Under the pieces are notes generated by a model, which was given only the letters and a program-made list of their open reading frames with translations, was not told where the DNA came from and did no database searches. A program made the translations under genes and the position numbers. Shown here one piece after another: positions 52,830 through 63,902 of a stretch of DNA of 64,000 bases. Location: NCBI RefSeq assembly GCF_003386235.1, contig NZ_QRDZ01000008.1:206018-270017 (forward strand), read 5' to 3'. Within the stretch, counting starts at the first letter, position 1; the number at the start of each line of letters is the position of its first letter. Source of the DNA: Cohnella phaseoli. Lineage in GTDB: Bacteria > Bacillota > Bacilli > Paenibacillales > Paenibacillaceae.

Positions 52830-53948
52830 ATGCAATTAAAAGCGATGGAGCTGCAAGGCTATCGCAATTACGATTCCGTCAAGCTAACGACAGAAGGCGG
52901 CGTCAATATTTTCATCGGACCGAACGCCCAGGGAAAGACGAATTTGCTCGAAGCGATCCACGTGCTGTCGCTTACAAAATCCCATCGCACCTCGAAGGAT
53001 AAAGAGCTGATCGGCTGGAACAGCTCCTCGGCGGTTATTCGGGCTCAGATGAGCCGCAGGGTCGGCGACGTCAGCCTGGAGCTGCAGCTGTCCGCGCAAG
53101 GGAAGAAAGCGAAAGTCAACGGGTTGGAGCAACGCAAGCTGAGTACCTTTGTCGGGACGCTTAACGTCGTGCTGTTCGCTCCGGAAGATTTGGATATTGT
53201 CAAAGGAGCACCGGGAGTGCGCCGCCGGTTCATGGACATGGAGATCGGCCAGGTGCATCCCGGTTATTTGTACGACATGCAGCAGTATCAGAAAATTCTG
53301 CAGCAGCGCAACAACTATCTGAAATCGACCGATATTCGCCGCGCTTCTCCCGAGCTGTTGGAGGTCTGGAACGAACAGCTTGCGCTGACAGGTGTTAAAA
53401 TGATACAAAAAAGGAAAAACTTTATCTTACAGCTGCAGAAATGGGCGGAAAAGATCCACGCGGGCATTACCGGCGGAACCGAACATCTGACGGTAGACTA
53501 TAAACCTTCGTTCGGAACTGCCGACAGCTTGGATAGCCAAGATCAATCTTCTTTATTCGGGCAATTTATGATAAAGTTAACACAGAGCAAGGAACAGGAA
53601 TTCAGGCGAGGCACGACGCTGACCGGTCCTCACCGCGACGATCTGACGTTCGCCATTAACGGCAAGGACGTACAGTCTTTCGGTTCCCAGGGGCAGCAGC
53701 GGACGGCGGCGCTGTCGCTTAAGCTGGCCGAATTGGAATTGATGCACGAAGAGATCGGGGAATACCCTCTCTTGCTGCTCGACGACGTGCTTTCCGAGCT
53801 GGATCAGACCAGACAGACCCAACTTATCGAGACGTTTCAGAGCCGCGTACAGACCTTCATCACGACAACCGGATTGGAGAGCGTCAACATGAGCCGGTTG
53901 AAGGACGCCTCCATTTTTCATGTGAAGGACGGCCAATTGCTGCGTTAG
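52830..53948 (+). CDS. recF: DNA replication and repair protein RecF
   Basis: 372 residues from the ATG at 52830 (GGAGAG 10 nt upstream); a TTG six codons earlier lacks support. An SMC/ABC-type ATPase: Walker A GPNAQGKTNLLEAIHVLS, signature region GSQGQQRTAALSLKLAEL and Walker B PLLLLDDVLSELD. It loads RecA at gaps together with RecO and RecR. It is co-transcribed with dnaN and yaaA and followed by remB and gyrB. Confidence 0.97.
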   Translation: MQLKAMELQGYRNYDSVKLTTEGGVNIFIGPNAQGKTNLLEAIHVLSLTKSHRTSKDKELIGWNSSSAVIRAQMSRRVGDVSLELQLSAQGKKAKVNGLEQRKLSTFVGTLNVVLFAPEDLDIVKGAPGVRRRFMDMEIGQVHPGYLYDMQQYQKILQQRNNYLKSTDIRRASPELLEVWNEQLALTGVKMIQKRKNFILQLQKWAEKIHAGITGGTEHLTVDYKPSFGTADSLDSQDQSSLFGQFMIKLTQSKEQEFRRGTTLTGPHRDDLTFAINGKDVQSFGSQGQQRTAALSLKLAELELMHEEIGEYPLLLLDDVLSELDQTRQTQLIETFQSRVQTFITTTGLESVNMSRLKDASIFHVKDGQLLR

Positions 53949-53965
53949 CGCTAAGGAGGAACTTC

Positions 53966-56153
<2,188 letters not shown>

Positions 56154-56166
56154 GCGCAAGATCAGA

Positions 56167-56198
56167 CAGGGGGTATCTCTCGAGGGAGATACCCCCTG
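56167..56198. terminator. Bidirectional terminator between gyrB and the ATP-grasp gene
   Basis: A perfect 13-bp stem CAGGGGGTATCTC / GAGATACCCCCTG with a 6-nt loop, between the converging ends of the two genes. There is no long T-run, so efficiency is uncertain. Confidence 0.65.
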
Positions 56199-56202
56199 CG
56201 GG

Positions 56203-56976
56203 TTACGATTTGCGTTTGCGGGGTTTGAAGCGACCGTAGGCGGTGGCATAAGCGTACATTTTGCGGAAGATGGATTTATCGGGAAGCTTCTTGAACAAGA
56301 AGGGATCCGGCAGCGTATTGACTTCGAGTATCCAGGTCTTATGCTGCTCGTCGACGGCGATGTCGATGCCGATTTCTTTTAATCTCGGATATTTTCGTTC
56401 CAGGGCCTCGGCGACGGAGACTCCGAGCTTGCGCAGCCGAGCTTCGAATGAACGCCGCTGATTGGGTGACAAATGCGCGGACATCAGAGCTGGAACCGAC
56501 TTCGGAGTGCCCCCGGCATGGTAGTTGGTAACGATTTTGCGAGGATGGGCGACGCGTCCGATCATCCCTGTCGTTTCCCAGGAGGCTTGAGGATTTTTCT
56601 GCACCATGACCCGGAGATCGAATCTTCTGCCGTGGTGTTTCAGTAGATGGATGCCTTGTTGGCTTAAATAACTCTTCGGCTTCTTCACCGACAGCAGTTT
56701 GCGAAACAGATCGTCGAACGTCGGAAATTCATATTTGGTTTCTCCGGATTGCAGGCGGTACGGGGATGACGAAGCAGGATGCTTCTCGATTCGAATTACG
56801 CCTCGTCCGAACGTTCCGTTGATCGGTTTGACATAGATCATTTCATATTTCTCAAGCATTCGTTCCACGGTGAGTCGGTCGAACCCGTCGCTATCGGGAA
56901 TGTAAACTTTAAGGCTGGGGTCGGCAAGCAGGACTTCAGTTTTGGCCCGTTTGCTGCGTACGCGCTGAATGGACAT
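56203..56976 (-). CDS. YheC/YheD-family ATP-grasp protein (spore-coat associated)
   Basis: 257 residues. ATP-grasp features are seen in YVKPINGTFGRGVIRIE (lysine and glycine loop), RFDLRVMVQKNP, and the metal-binding ILEVNTLPDP near the end. It matches the YheC/YheD proteins linked to endospore coats in Bacillus; the product of the presumed ligase is unknown. It is on the opposite strand, lying between gyrB and gyrA, which are adjacent in Bacillus subtilis. Its promoter region overlaps that of gyrA. No signal peptide. Confidence 0.85.
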   Translation of the reverse strand: MSIQRVRSKRAKTEVLLADPSLKVYIPDSDGFDRLTVERMLEKYEMIYVKPINGTFGRGVIRIEKHPASSSPYRLQSGETKYEFPTFDDLFRKLLSVKKPKSYLSQQGIHLLKHHGRRFDLRVMVQKNPQASWETTGMIGRVAHPRKIVTNYHAGGTPKSVPALMSAHLSPNQRRSFEARLRKLGVSVAEALERKYPRLKEIGIDIAVDEQHKTWILEVNTLPDPFLFKKLPDKSIFRKMYAYATAYGRFKPRKRKS

Positions 56977-57008
56977 GCGGGTTCATCCAACCTTTCCCTT
57001 CGGCAATA

Positions 57009-57017
57009 TGGTATAAT
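57009..57017 (+). promoter_or_regulatory. Extended -10 promoter of gyrA
   Basis: TGGTATAAT is a perfect TGn-TATAAT extended -10, with no clear -35 at the usual distance. It lies about 100 bp before the gyrA start, so gyrA has its own transcript separate from gyrB. Confidence 0.55.
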
Positions 57018-57115
57018 GGAGTCATTGCATATTTACTAATCTATGACGGTATACGCCTTGCGGTGTACAGATTCGCAAGCGCGTTCTGCTTGTATATTCG
57101 TTAAGGAGGATCTTC

Positions 57116-59599
57116 ATGTCGGAAGAACAACGCTCCCAGCTTCGCGATCGCGATATCGGGGTCGAGATGCGGGAATCGTTCATGGATTATGCCATGAGCA
57201 TTATCGTCAGCCGGGCTTTGCCGGACGTTCGCGACGGGTTGAAGCCGGTTCAAAGACGGATTCTGTACGCTATGTCAGAGCTGGGAATGGCGCCGGACAA
57301 GCCTTACAAGAAATCGGCCAGAATCGTCGGAGAAGTTATCGGTAAGTACCACCCTCACGGTGATTCCTCGATCTACGAAGCGATGGTTCGCCAAGCGCAG
57401 GATTTCTCCCTTCGCTACATGCTGGTCGACGGTCACGGCAACTTCGGTTCGATCGACGGCGACTCCGCGGCCGCGATGCGGTATACCGAAGCTCGGTTAT
57501 CCAAGATCGCGATGGAGATGCTCCGCGATATCAACAAAGAAACGATCAACTACCAGCCTAACTACGACGGCGAAGAGATAGAGCCTGTTGTACTGCCGGC
57601 CAGGTTCCCGAACCTGCTTGTGAACGGCACGACAGGCATCGCTGTCGGTATGGCGACGAATATTCCGCCTCACAACCTCAAGGAAGTGATCGAGGGCACG
57701 CAAGCGCTGCTGCGCGATCCGGAGCTGACGCCGTACGATTTGATGGAATACGTCAAAGGTCCGGACTTCCCGACAGCCGGTCTTATTCTTGGCCGCGTCG
57801 GAATCCGCCAAGCCTACGCAACGGGACGCGGTTCGGTAACGATGAGAGCTCGTGCGACGATTGAAGAGAATAACGGCAAAGCCCGCATTCTCGTTCACGA
57901 GATTCCGTATCAAGTTAACAAGGCGAGACTCGTCGAGAAGATTGCCGAACTGGTGCGCGAGAAGAAGATCGACGGCATTACCGATCTTCGCGACGAATCC
58001 GACCGCAACGGCATGCGGATCGTTATCGAGCTGCGCCGCGATGTGACGCCGACGGTCGTGCTCAACAACCTCTACAAGCAGACCCAGATGCAGACGAGCT
58101 TCGGCGTAAACATGCTTGCGCTGGTTAACAACGAGCCTAAAGTGCTTAACCTGAAGGACGTGCTTCACAACTATATCCAGCATCAGGTCGAAGTTATTCG
58201 CAGACGTACGGAATACGATCTGAAGAAAGCGGAAGCCAGAGCCCACATTCTCGAAGGTCTGCGCATCGCGCTCGATCATCTGGACGAAGTCATCGCGTTG
58301 ATCCGCGCTTCCCAGACGACGGAGGAAGCCCGCGAAGGCTTGATGACGCGCTTCGGACTGTCGCACGACCAGGCGCAGGCCATTCTCGAAATGCGCTTGC
58401 AGCGCCTGACCGGACTGGAACGGGAGAAGATCGAGCAGGAGTATGCCGAGCTGCTTGCGAAGATCGCCGAGTACAAAGCGATTCTCTCCGATCCGCAGCT
58501 CGTGAACGATATCATTCACGAAGAGCTTGAGGAGATCAAGCAGAAGTACGGCGACGAGCGCCGTACGGAGATCACGATCAGCGACGAGGAAATTCTCGAC
58601 GAGGATCTGATTCCACGCGATGACGTCGTCATCACAATGACGCATGCGGGCTATATCAAGCGGCTTCCCGTCTCGACCTACCGCAGCCAGAAGCGGGGCG
58701 GAAGAGGCATTATGGGAATGGGGACGAAGGATGAGGATTTCATCGAAAATCTGTTCATCTCCAATACCCATCACTACTTGCTGTTCTTTACGAACAAGGG
58801 CCGCGTATTCCGGATGAAGGCTTACGAGATTCCGGATCTCAGCCGAACGGCGAAGGGAACCCCGATCATCAACCTGATCCAGATTGAGCAGGGAGAGACG
58901 ATCAACGCGGTGATTCCGGTCGAATCGTTCGAGCCGAATCAATTTCTCTTCTTTGCGACCCGGAACGGAATCGTCAAGAAGACGCCTCTCGACGACTACG
59001 CGAACATTCGCAAAGTCGGTCTAATCGCGATTTCCTTGCGAGAGGATGATGATCTGATCGGCGTTAAGCTGACGGACGGCTCCCGAGAAATCGTAATGGG
59101 AACGAGCCAGGGCATGTCCATTCGTTTCTCCGAGGACGACGTTCGCGCTATGGGGCGTTCGGCAACGGGCGTGAAGGGCATTCAACTGGACGATAACGAT
59201 AAAGTGATCGACATGGACGTCGTCGAGCCGGAGCAGGACGTGCTGATCGTAACGTCCAAAGGCTACGGCAAACGGACGCCTATGACCGAATATCGCATTC
59301 AGACTCGTGGCGGCAAAGGCATCAAAACGTTGAACGTAACGGATAAAAACGGAGAAATCGTCGGCTTGAAGGTCGTTCATGACGAAGAAGATCTGATGAT
59401 TATGACTTCCTCCGGAACGCTGATCCGTACGAGCATGTCCGGCATCAATACGATGGGCAGAATCACTCAAGGCGTTAAGCTGATCAATATTCGCGACGAA
59501 GATTCCGTAGCTACCGTAGCTCGGGCTCCAAGAAGCGAGGACGATGCAGATTCTGAACAGATGGAGCTTGATGGCGAAGGAGCAGGAGAAGACAGCTAA
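57116..59599 (+). CDS. gyrA: DNA gyrase subunit A
   Basis: 827 residues. The catalytic tyrosine is Y123 in [13 protein letters not shown]. The quinolone-determining stretch is [12 protein letters not shown] with the susceptible serine present (S84). The C-terminal half is a six-bladed DNA-wrapping propeller, with the GyrA box QKRGGRG at the start of that domain. AAGGAGG precedes the ATG. It works with GyrB to supercoil DNA. It is followed by an HD-GYP gene and, further on, an rRNA operon, as in many Bacilli. Confidence 0.99.
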   Translation: MSEEQRSQLRDRDIGVEMRESFMDYAMSIIVSRALPDVRDGLKPVQRRILYAMSELGMAPDKPYKKSARIVGEVIGKYHPHGDSSIYEAMVRQAQDFSLRYMLVDGHGNFGSIDGDSAAAMRYTEARLSKIAMEMLRDINKETINYQPNYDGEEIEPVVLPARFPNLLVNGTTGIAVGMATNIPPHNLKEVIEGTQALLRDPELTPYDLMEYVKGPDFPTAGLILGRVGIRQAYATGRGSVTMRARATIEENNGKARILVHEIPYQVNKARLVEKIAELVREKKIDGITDLRDESDRNGMRIVIELRRDVTPTVVLNNLYKQTQMQTSFGVNMLALVNNEPKVLNLKDVLHNYIQHQVEVIRRRTEYDLKKAEARAHILEGLRIALDHLDEVIALIRASQTTEEAREGLMTRFGLSHDQAQAILEMRLQRLTGLEREKIEQEYAELLAKIAEYKAILSDPQLVNDIIHEELEEIKQKYGDERRTEITISDEEILDEDLIPRDDVVITMTHAGYIKRLPVSTYRSQKRGGRGIMGMGTKDEDFIENLFISNTHHYLLFFTNKGRVFRMKAYEIPDLSRTAKGTPIINLIQIEQGETINAVIPVESFEPNQFLFFATRNGIVKKTPLDDYANIRKVGLIAISLREDDDLIGVKLTDGSREIVMGTSQGMSIRFSEDDVRAMGRSATGVKGIQLDDNDKVIDMDVVEPEQDVLIVTSKGYGKRTPMTEYRIQTRGGKGIKTLNVTDKNGEIVGLKVVHDEEDLMIMTSSGTLIRTSMSGINTMGRITQGVKLINIRDEDSVATVARAPRSEDDADSEQMELDGEGAGEDS

Positions 59600-59649
59600 C
59601 CGGCTGTCTTCTTGTTCTCGCTAGGCAACGGCGGATAAGGAGATGCGGC

Positions 59650-60726
59650 ATGCCGACCATTCCGATTACACAGATACAATTAGGCGATCGTCTGAGCAGC
59701 GATGTTCAGACCGCTCTTGGGAGCGTGCTTTTGCAGGAAGGACGCGTATTGTCGGAGAGGGATATGGAAATTCTTCAGGCTTTCCTTATTCCTAGCATAG
59801 AGGTTGTTCGCAACGGGCTCGAGGAGTCTGCCGCGGAAGAAAATCCGAACGAAATCGCGGCGACTGCCGAAACCAAGCTGACTATGCTGCAGCAGGAATT
59901 TCTGCTGATGGAGAAGCAGTTGCAGCGTACGATTTCCATGGTAAGCTCCGGTCAGAAAATTCCCGTTCTCGATCTGCGCAATGGATTAACCGCCTTGATC
60001 GGGCATATGCATGATTACAACGTGTTAACCTTCTCTGTCCCCCTTTCACTTGGGGATCCGAATATCCTCATTCGCAACAGTATCCTGTGCGCGATGACTT
60101 CCTACCAGCTCGCCAAGTGGAATAAGTTCCCCGAGAAGGATTGGCTGCCGATTGCCATGGCCGGATTGCTTCACGATATCGGCAACGTTAAGGTGGATCC
60201 GGCGATTTTCAACAAGCCGTCCGGGCTGACAGCGGAAGAGATTCAGGAAATGAGACAGCACACCGTATACGGATTTAAGCTGCTTGAAGGGATTGCTTCT
60301 TTTAATCAAGGCATATGGCTCGCGGCGCTGCAGCATCATGAACGGATTGACGGCAGCGGCTATCCGCTGAAGGTCAAAGGGGAGAAAATTCACCCTTACG
60401 CCAAGATCGTTGCGATTGCCGACATGTACCATGCGATGACGTCCAATCGGAAGTATCGCAAAGCCGAGTCTCCGTATCTCGTTCTTGAAGAGCTTCATGC
60501 GGGATCTTTCGGCAAGCTGGATCCGCTGTATGTGCAGACTTTTATCGAGAGGACGACACAGTTCCATAATGGCGTATTCGTTAAGCTTAATGACGGACGC
60601 ATCGGGGAAATCGTCTTTACGGACAGACAGAATCCGACCCGTCCGATGATCTCGATCAATGGACAGATCGTTAATCTGGGATTGAATCGCCAATGGCATA
60701 TTGTCGAAGTGTTCTCCACGAAATAA
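59650..60726 (+). CDS. HD-GYP domain protein (candidate cyclic-di-GMP phosphodiesterase)
   Basis: 358 residues. An N-terminal region (about 1-130) precedes an HD-GYP domain with GLLHDIGNVKVDP (the HD pair), QHHERIDGSGYP (the GYP signature) and ADMYHAMTSNRKYRKA. In the motif HDIGK, lysine is replaced by asparagine here. A C-terminal segment (about 300-358) may be a PilZ-like or accessory fold. It begins 50 bp after gyrA, with AAGGAG upstream. The substrate (c-di-GMP or related) is inferred from the family. Confidence 0.85.
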   Translation: MPTIPITQIQLGDRLSSDVQTALGSVLLQEGRVLSERDMEILQAFLIPSIEVVRNGLEESAAEENPNEIAATAETKLTMLQQEFLLMEKQLQRTISMVSSGQKIPVLDLRNGLTALIGHMHDYNVLTFSVPLSLGDPNILIRNSILCAMTSYQLAKWNKFPEKDWLPIAMAGLLHDIGNVKVDPAIFNKPSGLTAEEIQEMRQHTVYGFKLLEGIASFNQGIWLAALQHHERIDGSGYPLKVKGEKIHPYAKIVAIADMYHAMTSNRKYRKAESPYLVLEELHAGSFGKLDPLYVQTFIERTTQFHNGVFVKLNDGRIGEIVFTDRQNPTRPMISINGQIVNLGLNRQWHIVEVFSTK

Positions 60727-60849
60727 TCTATAAGTAAATACATGTTATCGGCTTGAGATGAAGAGACGCCGTATTCGGTTGTATGCTTTCGGGTGAAGGC
60801 ATAGGACAGAATCGGTGTCTCTATCTTCATATATTGGAGGAGAACGGGG

Positions 60850-61575
60850 ATGGGTCAAGGGGTATGGGCGATCTCCTATTGGGAATTATCGCTGAGAATC
60901 GTATTGTCCGTAGCTGCCGGCGGCTTAGTCGGATTGGAGCGGGAGTGGAGCAATCGAGCTGCCGGCTTTCGGACTCATATTCTGGTATGCGTAGGCGCTA
61001 CGGCGATTATGCTGCTGTCCATTTACGGTTTCTCCCAATTCGCGGATGAGTTGAACGTCAGGATGGATCCTGCGCGGCTTGCCGCACAGGTAATTAGCGG
61101 CATCGGGTTTCTCGGAGCGGGCGCGATTATGCGCAACGGATTTACAATCTCGGGGCTGACTACCGCGGCCTCGCTGTGGGTTGTGGCAGCGATCGGGCTA
61201 TGCGTGGGCGCCGGCTTCTACTTCGTTTCTCTTCTAACGACCTTTTTCGTTCTGTTCTGCTTGTTCCTCCTTAATCGCTGGGAGAAGAAGTTTTTCACCG
61301 TAAAGCGTAAAATGAAAATGGAAATGAAGATCGGCTGTCGGGCAGGTCGCGTAAACGAAGTCGTGAAGTTGATCGAAGATAACGGAATCGTCATTGTAGA
61401 TATGGCGGTGAATAAAGAGGAGCACTTGTTCGGTTCAGATAAAAGAGAGTCCTGCGTCAAAATTCATCTTACCGTCAAAGTATCCAGTGCAAGCATACTC
61501 GTACATTTCGTTGATCAATTGGCGGTTCATCCCGACGTTCAATCGTTCCAGCAAAGCGCTCCGAATTCGGGGTAA
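60850..61575 (+). CDS. MgtC/SapB family membrane protein
   Basis: 241 residues. Four hydrophobic segments lie in the first 150 residues, with the MgtC signature GGLVGLEREWSNRAAGFRTHILVCVGA and QVISGIGFLGAGAI. A C-terminal ACT-like cytoplasmic domain (about 155-235) follows. MgtC proteins aid survival in low magnesium and affect membrane energetics in other bacteria. The ATG is preceded by GGAGGAGAA. Transcribed in the same direction as the HD-GYP gene, 123 bp on, and followed by a terminator. Confidence 0.9.
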   Translation: MGQGVWAISYWELSLRIVLSVAAGGLVGLEREWSNRAAGFRTHILVCVGATAIMLLSIYGFSQFADELNVRMDPARLAAQVISGIGFLGAGAIMRNGFTISGLTTAASLWVVAAIGLCVGAGFYFVSLLTTFFVLFCLFLLNRWEKKFFTVKRKMKMEMKIGCRAGRVNEVVKLIEDNGIVIVDMAVNKEEHLFGSDKRESCVKIHLTVKVSSASILVHFVDQLAVHPDVQSFQQSAPNSG

Positions 61576-61617
61576 TCCGAGCAGTTGGACGAGAAGCTAT
61601 CTTTAGTAAAGAGAACA

Positions 61618-61677
61618 GCCCCATTCAGAAACAGCGAGACGATTTCATCACGTTGGCTTCTGTAGGGGCATCTTTTT
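61618..61677 (+). terminator. Terminator downstream of the mgtC-like gene
   Basis: GCCCC...TTCAGAA pairs with TTCTG...TAGGGGC around a loop of about 35 nt, followed by ATCTTTTT. Confidence 0.55.
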
Positions 61678-61733
61678 AGTCCGGAGGGTATTTGGCAACG
61701 CGCCGGCCTCTTCATCCTTTTTCGCCGAGAAGC

Positions 61734-61940
61734 TTAAAATTTGCCGTACAACAATCGTCTTCCGAGCTCCAGTCGCGCTTCGAGTTCGATTCTGTTTTTG
61801 CATTCTTCGCAGCAATGCAATCCTTTGCGGTTTCGTTTCACATGGTCGTAGACTTGAGTCCCCTCGATGGCATAAAACGTGCGTTTGCAACAATAACATG
61901 TGGTACGAAACCGAAAAACTCCATCAATTTGCTCCTGCAT
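61734..61940 (-). CDS. YlaI-like small zinc-binding protein (DUF2197)
   Basis: 68 residues from the ATG at 61940 (GGGAGGGG 5 nt upstream); an upstream frame start is not supported. Two CxxC pairs (CYCC and CEEC) with a basic region between them (YDHVKRNRKGLHC) suggest a zinc-binding fold similar to YlaI/DUF2197. Function is unknown. It stands alone on the minus strand between the mgtC-like gene and a TetR gene, with no other neighbour in its direction. Confidence 0.65.
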   Translation of the reverse strand: MQEQIDGVFRFRTTCYCCKRTFYAIEGTQVYDHVKRNRKGLHCCEECKNRIELEARLELGRRLLYGKF

Positions 61941-62026
61941 CGAATCCCCTCCCGTCAACCATAACAGGTTCAATCCTATTGACGTGGTCCTCCCGGCGCG
62001 CTATAACTGAATACAAAATGAAATAA

Positions 62027-62058
62027 CACACTGTATTATTTTATTTTAGTACACTGTG
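62027..62058. promoter_or_regulatory. Candidate TetR-type operator
   Basis: CACACTGTA (62027-62035) and TACACTGTG (62050-62058) form an inverted repeat with one changed base, separated by AT-rich sequence, about 28 bp before the TetR-family start. Confidence 0.4.
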
Positions 62059-62085
62059 CTTTTTAAAACAAGGGAGCGGTTATCA

Positions 62086-62700
62086 TTGCCGAAAATCGTG
62101 GACCACGAGCAACAAAGAAAACGGATCGCCGAGTCAGCATGGAGCATTATTGAGGAAAAAGGGATCGAACATGCGTCCATCCGTGCCGTCGCCGCGGCTG
62201 CAGGTTTGTCGCCCGGAGCCTTGCGACACTATTTTTCAACGCAGGACGAGCTGTTGTTATTTATCGTGGATTACTATTTGACAAGGGGAGTTGACAAGGC
62301 GGCAGAGGGGTTGGTAATAAGCCATATTCCGATAAAGGCTGCGAAGGAAGTTGTGTTACAACTGCTCCCTATGGATGCGGAAAAACGAACGGCTGTCGGC
62401 GTCTGGTGGATCTTCGCCATCCGTTCCCTCAGGAGTGAGGCGTTGCAGACTAAAAAAGACGAACTGACGGACGGACTCCATTACCTGACGAAAGCCGTCC
62501 TTGAAATTCTAGCTCAGGCGCAGCTTCTGCCCGCTGCGGTGGACATCCAACTCGAAACGCTAAGATTGGCCGCGCTGATCGAAGGCTTGACGATAATGGC
62601 AATGCTTCGCCCAGAGCTCTACGCATCGGAGACTATTGAGCAGATCGTCACCCTCCATATCCGAGAGCTATGCTTGCATGGTGCGGCTACGGATGGATGA
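62086..62700 (+). CDS. TetR/AcrR-family transcriptional regulator
   Basis: 204 residues from a TTG at 62086 with GGGAGCGG 6 nt upstream. The N-terminal helix-turn-helix is KRIAESAWSIIEEKGIEHASIRAVAAAAGLSPGALRHYF. The C-terminal effector part (about 75-200) resembles the BetI/TetR_C_6 type. It has an own-promoter palindrome and no obvious partner gene in the same direction, so its targets may lie elsewhere or be itself. The effector is not readable from sequence. Confidence 0.88.
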   Translation: MPKIVDHEQQRKRIAESAWSIIEEKGIEHASIRAVAAAAGLSPGALRHYFSTQDELLLFIVDYYLTRGVDKAAEGLVISHIPIKAAKEVVLQLLPMDAEKRTAVGVWWIFAIRSLRSEALQTKKDELTDGLHYLTKAVLEILAQAQLLPAAVDIQLETLRLAALIEGLTIMAMLRPELYASETIEQIVTLHIRELCLHGAATDG

Positions 62701-62772
62701 GCCTATAGAAAATAGCCTCTCTCCGTCACTTATCGTTATATCAAACAAACACTAATGAATTTCTCGGGGTAA

Positions 62773-63441
62773 CTAATTGTTATTTCGTTTGTTCACTTCA
62801 ATCGCAATGAACTCCGGCAAATAATTGGGAGTACAGCCCTTTGACACCATTTCATCTTTATAAAGCCCCATTTTTTCACCAAGTTGAATACAACGTGCCC
62901 GATTCTTTTGATCATAAACGCCAATCCAGCCTGCCGTGAAATTCATAGCCCATTGAACTTCCGGTTCTTCCTGCGTAATCTTAGCTTCAATTGCAGATAG
63001 CAAGTCTGCGTTGTTATCAGGCGGTGTTTGTCCAGTCCATCTCAATCGCGCATTATAATACCAGAAGGTACGCCTTTGAAGAGCAGAAGGGCTATTTTCC
63101 CATAACTCCATCAAAGCAATTGTCTTCTTGTCTTTGGTGAGCTGATTAGCCATTAACCAATCCATTAAGTTATTTCGCTCATCGAAGGTGTGAATCTGCA
63201 TATCCGTATCAAGCCTATTTAGCACATCTTCTGAAAGAAGTTTTTTGTCCATAATTAAAATTGCCAATAGTCTGGGCAAAAACTCTTCGGTTGACCAAAG
63301 TTCCACAGCTAGTTCGTGATCTGTTTTAATGTCCTTCGCGATTTTTCTTAAGTCGCCTAGCTTAGTTTTACTATTGATCTGTGACAGAATGTTTTCTGCT
63401 TTTGAAGAGCGTTTCATTTCGGTGCGTTTATTCTTATTCAT
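62773..63441 (-). CDS. DNA alkylation repair (AlkD-like HEAT-repeat) family protein
   Basis: 222 residues from the ATG at 63441 (AAAGGAG 9 nt upstream). Mainly alpha-helical; LGDLRKIAKDIKTDHELAVELWSTEEFLPRLLAILIMD and RTFWYYNARLRWTG match the AlkD/AlkC-like HEAT-repeat fold. AlkD members excise bulky or cationic alkylated bases. Catalytic residues are only partly recognisable, so it may be a divergent member. It is AT-richer than the neighbouring core genes, which suggests a different history. It converges with the TetR gene. Confidence 0.7.
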   Translation of the reverse strand: MNKNKRTEMKRSSKAENILSQINSKTKLGDLRKIAKDIKTDHELAVELWSTEEFLPRLLAILIMDKKLLSEDVLNRLDTDMQIHTFDERNNLMDWLMANQLTKDKKTIALMELWENSPSALQRRTFWYYNARLRWTGQTPPDNNADLLSAIEAKITQEEPEVQWAMNFTAGWIGVYDQKNRARCIQLGEKMGLYKDEMVSKGCTPNYLPEFIAIEVNKRNNN

Positions 63442-63654
63442 CTGACACAACTCCTTTATTAAAAAATATGCCCTCGGCGCGATCTATCAATAACTTAATT
63501 TCGCTATAAGCCTTATTGCATACAATTGTACCATTACAAATTTTAAAAGAAGCTCTTCATTTCGCCGTTACCTATGGTGAGGTGCTTCGTATCCCTATTC
63601 TACGGCCCTAAAAATGAGCAAAAGTAACTCGTAAAAAGTTTTTTGAAAAAGTGC

Positions 63655-63683
63655 TTGCATCGTATAATCGTATGTGATACATT
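63655..63683 (+). promoter_or_regulatory. rRNA operon promoter
   Basis: -35 TTGCAT (63655-63660), 17-bp spacer, -10 TACATT (63678-63683), about 220 bp before the 16S start. The 452-bp gap 63451-63902 holds this promoter and leader and no gene; an open frame on the minus strand here is an artefact. Confidence 0.6.
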
Positions 63684-63737
63684 ATTAAGGTCGCTGTTGA
63701 CGCGGTGACGAAATAAGAAACACTGAGAAACACCGAT

Positions 63738-63752
63738 TGTTCTTTGAAAACT
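63738..63752 (+). promoter_or_regulatory. boxA antitermination element in the rRNA leader
   Basis: TGTTCTTTGAAAACT, the standard Bacillus-type rrn boxA. Complementary stretches near 63850-63900 (GAGACTTTCACTC with GTGAAAGCTC) would form the processing stem before 16S rRNA. Confidence 0.8.
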
Positions 63753-63902
63753 GAACATTGAGCGTAAGAAACAAAAACGTCGGAAGACGGCTTCGGTCGT
63801 CGGAAGGCAAACCAGCAATAAAGTAATGAGCCTCAAAGGCTCTATGCGTTGGAGACTTTCACTCTCGGGACTTCCTCTGGAAGCCCTGCCGTGAAAGCTC
63901 CT

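Noticed and set aside
57497..58942. 481-codon minus-strand open frame inside gyrA
   Set aside because: gyrA codes across the whole stretch with all conserved motifs.
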